Below, piece by piece: positions 61,801 through 64,000 of a stretch of 64,000 bases of DNA. The stretch spans positions 1-64,000 of the forward strand of contig JAFLUZ010000006.1 in assembly GCA_022508535.1 (NCBI GenBank). Direction: 5' to 3'. Each line of letters starts with the position of its first letter. Within the stretch, counting starts at the first letter, position 1. Both the position numbers and the translations under genes were made by a program. The stretch comes from Erysipelotrichales bacterium. GTDB taxonomy: Bacteria; Bacillota_I; Bacilli_A; RFN20; CAG-826. The notes under the pieces are model-generated. The model had not been told where the DNA came from. It saw nothing but the letters and a program-made list of their open reading frames with translations, and searched no databases.

Positions 61801-63252
61801 ATGAACAGCATCAACCAACGTGTTTTGACCAACTAACATACTGTCAGTAATTCCAGTAATTTGTGTGATCTTTTTTGGTATTGGACGATTTATTTGCACG
61901 AATAAATCAATTCTTTCTCTAACCATCCCTTGTGAGAATTTAACTGCACCAAATTCAATAATATCATCATATCTTGCTGATAAACCTGTTGTTTCAAAGT
62001 CGAATACAACATATTCTGCCGTAGCAAGTTCGCGATTAATTGGATTTTTTATTGCATTTACTACATCATCAACAACATATAATTCTGAACCATAAAGAAT
62101 TTTAATATTATTATCTTTGCCTGCTTTTTGTGCAGCTGGGAAAGCTTGAACTACTCCATGATCAGTAACCGCTAAAGCTTTATGGCCCATTTGCGCAGCA
62201 AGACGTGCATAATCTTCAATATTAGTCACGCCATCCATCGTGGACATTTTGGTATGTAGGTGTAGTTCAACACGTTTATTTTCTTCTTCATCAAGTCTTA
62301 ATTCATCAGGTGGAAGAATGTCAATAAATCTTGCCATAACTACTAATTCTTTGGAAAATTGGTCATACGCCGCATTACCACGTATTCTTACATTCATGCC
62401 AATTTTGATACTATGAAGTTTCTCTGGTGTAAAATATTTTCCACCTTCGAATGCTTTGACGTGAATAGCATCTCCTCTTTGATCTGCTACACCATACACT
62501 ACAATAAGTTTTCCTTTTCTAGTTGATGTTTCAGAGCAACTAAAAATTTTCGCGTCAAAATCAACATTTTCTGAATTAGTGTCAATGGCGCCTATTCTTA
62601 TATGCTTAAATGTTCCACTATTAAAACCATTTTTCTTATCATCATATGGCACATATTCTTCAATAGCGTGTTCTGCTGCTTCATATTGTTCAACTTTTCT
62701 TTGCTCTTGATAATTTTGAAAATATTCTTCTTCATCAAAATCATCATATTCTTCATCTTCAATATTATCTTCAACAAGCTCAATTATATCTTCCGAAACA
62801 TTTTGCTTTTCCTTTTTTTGTACAATAATTTCAAAGTCATAATTTATTTGTTTAAGTAACTCTATAAATCCAGCTAATTCGTTTTTAATTTTATTATCAT
62901 CATCGACATCAAGAAAAATCTTATTGGCCTCAAAATGATAATCTTCTAAAAAAGCAACATTCGTATTATCATAATACCACTCACTTAATAAACGATAGAC
63001 ATCTTCTTCATTAGGGGCAATATTATAGTGATAATTTATTTCATACTTATAATCTTTAATTGTGCTTATAGCGCCTAGAAAAGTCTTAAGTAGATCATAT
63101 CTCCATGGAATATCTTTTCTGATTTCCATTAACAAAACTTTTTCTAAACGTCTTAAAGGATCCCATTGACATACATCAAAAGCCATATCAAAGTCTTCAA
63201 CATTTTCAACATTTAGTTTTTTTAAGAATCTTTCAAATACACTTCGATCCAT
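58879..63252 (-). CDS. polC: DNA polymerase III alpha subunit, PolC type
   Basis: 1457 residues, the Gram-positive replicative polymerase. In order: N-terminal domain, OB fold (about 215-310), PHP domain (VELHLHTKMSTMDGV), an inserted proofreading exonuclease (YVVFDFETTGLSARYDD, LVSHNADFDVGFLNEA, HRADYDAEVL), zinc-binding cysteines (VCPHCKH, CPICG), the catalytic DIDLNFPGDYQGRAF, and C-terminal fingers and duplex-binding parts. AGGTGA precedes the ATG. It follows rseP by 19 bp, as in many Bacilli where proS may intervene. Confidence 0.97.
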   Translation of the reverse strand: MDRSVFERFLKKLNVENVEDFDMAFDVCQWDPLRRLEKVLLMEIRKDIPWRYDLLKTFLGAISTIKDYKYEINYHYNIAPNEEDVYRLLSEWYYDNTNVAFLEDYHFEANKIFLDVDDDNKIKNELAGFIELLKQINYDFEIIVQKKEKQNVSEDIIELVEDNIEDEEYDDFDEEEYFQNYQEQRKVEQYEAAEHAIEEYVPYDDKKNGFNSGTFKHIRIGAIDTNSENVDFDAKIFSCSETSTRKGKLIVVYGVADQRGDAIHVKAFEGGKYFTPEKLHSIKIGMNVRIRGNAAYDQFSKELVVMARFIDILPPDELRLDEEENKRVELHLHTKMSTMDGVTNIEDYARLAAQMGHKALAVTDHGVVQAFPAAQKAGKDNNIKILYGSELYVVDDVVNAIKNPINRELATAEYVVFDFETTGLSARYDDIIEFGAVKFSQGMVRERIDLFVQINRPIPKKITQITGITDSMLVGQNTLVDAVHKMKKFIGDAILVSHNADFDVGFLNEACKKVGEEIVPNPVIDTLALARYIFPESKKHSLGALCRNMDVVYDEDEAHRADYDAEVLNDVWQAMIAVLTKDNPHLTHADLGDLKLKEEHYKHLRPYHVVALAQDSVGIKNLFKLVSESHIKYFANVPKVPRSLLIQLREHLLLGSACFNGEVFDTARTRTKDVLKKVVSFYDYIEVQPDSNYSYLVNMGDFEDFEFVHQLVKDIIEAADEEHKLVVATGDVHYLNPSDKIYRDVFISAKAIGNANHPLMPYSREDMDYFENPDQHYRSTKEMLEAFEYLGKERAYEIVVKNTNLIADVIESVKPLKDKLYTPTIENCENLLRELCYNTAHETYGETLPTIVKERLEKELDGIINNGYSVIYYIAHKIIKKSNEDGYMVGSRGSVGSSFVATMAKITEVNPLPPHYVCPHCKHSEFEGIPKVSSGFDLPDKDCPICGTRMIHDGQNIPFATFLGFNADKVPDIDLNFPGDYQGRAFLYTKDLLGPDNVYKAGTIETVAEKNAYGYAKGYFERIGPKIGRDLDKVNKAQIEYLAAGCTGVKRTTGQHPGGIVVIPTGYEVNDFTPIQYPADDKEAEWRTTHFDFHAIHDNILKLDLLGHVDPMALKMMSDNTGIDVKKIPLNDPETLSIFSSREALHCHSNYLNESTGALGIPEFGTNLGRDMLKETSPKLFSDLLILSGLSHGTGVWAGNAQELIRNGTCTLREVIGCRDDIMTYLSAHGVEPLTAFKIMEDVRKGRKVKPEYEQIMHDNNIPQYYIDSCNKIEYMFPKAHATAYVMMAIRVGWFKVHRPLDYYAVYLSVRCKQFELETMLSGEKEIIRRLEELKAKGFDASAKETEIIKTLTICLEMAERGYKFAKIDLYKSDSTKFVVDYENKLLIPPFVAIDGLGDAAGDSVIEARKDGKFLSKEDLLQRSRLSQTHVAKLQELGSLEGLAETNQMDLFSFFNI

Positions 63253-63271
63253 GTTACTTCACCTAGCCTAA

Positions 63272-64000
63272 TTAAAACAGTCCAATTATATCTCGGCCAG
63301 TAACAAATATCATCAAACCAAAGAGTAAAATCATACCAATTGCAGAAACAATATTTTTAACTTTTTCTGGTACTTCTTTCTTAGTTATACCCTCAATTGC
63401 AACAACTAAAAGATGCCATCCATCTAAACCAGGGAAAGGTAGTAAATTAAATATAGCTAAATTTACAGAGATAGTAGCCCATAAGAAAATATACATTCCA
63501 AAATTATAATTTTCTAAAACCATACTTGATGTAGATAAAATTGCAACTGGACCACCTATTTGATCCCAGTTTTTACCGATAAATAATCCACCAAGAGTTT
63601 TAGCAATCAATACTGTACTTTCTCCAAAATCCGATGCAGTTGTAGACATTACTTTGCCAAAACTTCCTAGACGCGCAAAATATCTACTAACACCAATAGT
63701 TTCCCAGGCTAATTCTCCATCTCTCATAACTGGCTTTAATGTAAGACTTTCTACTTTTGGATTAGAACCTGATGCATCTTTAGAATAAGTAAAGGTAAGA
63801 ATCATTACATCGTCTGTAGTTTTAGGCATAGTATCTGCTGTATAGGTTAAACCATACTCACTTGCCCATAAATCATTAACATCTTTTATGTCGCCTTTCT
63901 TTAAAGCAGAACATGCATTTGCCCCATCTATAGTGCATTCTTTCTCTAATTTAATTATGTAATCGCCAGTTTCAATACTAGTCTTATTAGCAATGTTTGA
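63272..64000 (-). CDS. rseP: Site-2 protease RseP, 3' part (5' end outside window)
   Basis: The frame is open to the window edge, about 242 codons. The visible part holds the end of a PDZ-like region (IETGDYIIKLEKECTIDG ... DVNDLWASEYGL) and the last membrane helices with NLLPFPGLDGWHLL, the third conserved motif of the family; Trp replaces the more usual Gly after LDG. The HExxH site lies outside. Intramembrane protease for anti-sigma factors or signal-peptide remnants. Co-directional with polC. Confidence 0.9.
   Translation of the reverse strand, partial: SNIANKTSIETGDYIIKLEKECTIDGANACSALKKGDIKDVNDLWASEYGLTYTADTMPKTTDDVMILTFTYSKDASGSNPKVESLTLKPVMRDGELAWETIGVSRYFARLGSFGKVMSTTASDFGESTVLIAKTLGGLFIGKNWDQIGGPVAILSTSSMVLENYNFGMYIFLWATISVNLAIFNLLPFPGLDGWHLLVVAIEGITKKEVPEKVKNIVSAIGMILLFGLMIFVTGRDIIGLF

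Noticed and set aside
1-64000. CRISPR array or insertion sequence
   Set aside because: I saw no regularly spaced direct repeats and no transposase. The only repeated unit is the terminator-like element at 18.1 and 40.4 kb, which has no coding content.

Overview
The window is AT-rich, uses the standard code (TGA is a stop, for example at the end of the recombinase at 139-1044) and carries a Gram-positive replicative polymerase PolC next to the site-2 protease RseP. It also has a CotJ spore-coat operon, lipobox-type lipoproteins and strong AGGAGG-type ribosome binding sites. Together these suggest a spore-forming, low-GC Bacillota (Bacilli/Erysipelotrichia-like or a related uncultured gut lineage). 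I cannot name the species.

Layout. 1-5.6 kb is a defence-type island: a tyrosine recombinase with an unusual symmetric divergent promoter, and a two-gene RADAR-like system (AAA ATPase plus adenosine-deaminase-fold protein). 5.9-31.1 kb is a large cell-surface polysaccharide locus. It has an initiating sugar-phosphate transferase, a membrane 4,6-dehydratase, UDP-glucose dehydrogenase and several glycosyltransferases. A six-gene forward operon looks complete for a dTDP-2,6-dideoxyhexose. A reverse operon of about ten genes makes UDP-N-acetyl-L-fucosamine (capE-capF-capG), carries LicD and a TagD-like cytidylyltransferase, and encodes a 1382-residue protein that appears to join a Wzy polymerase, a GT4 glycosyltransferase and a Wzx flippase in one chain.

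31.4-41.8 kb is mostly housekeeping: NfeD plus SPFH protein, a GT2 enzyme, a thioredoxin-reductase-like flavoprotein without the usual NADPH motifs, a MalY-type lyase, a DUF3737 protein, a DUF2975/HTH pair with a clear operator pair, tRNA-Thr(CGT), the cotJ operon, and a CDF metal exporter behind a NiCo/czcD riboswitch. 41.8-48.7 kb is accessory: a GNAT/YoaP protein, a two-gene unit whose first protein fuses a RibD-like zinc deaminase to a GHKL/Schlafen-type ATPase domain, a membrane protein, and a higBA toxin-antitoxin operon with an ImmA/IrrE-fused antitoxin. 48.8-58.6 kb holds membrane proteins, a PadR/DUF1700-DUF4097 pair, a cupin, two membrane-anchored HTH proteins and two unknown genes. 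58.7-64 kb has tRNA-Pro(CGG), polC and the 3' part of rseP.

Best candidates for something new: the deaminase-ATPase fusion with its degenerate partner and GC-rich operator array (43-45 kb); the Wzy-GT-Wzx fusion (25-29 kb); the compact RADAR locus beside a recombinase (1-5.5 kb); and a roughly 175-bp element present twice (18.1 and 40.4 kb), each time between convergent genes. All family assignments come from reading motifs; no database search was run.
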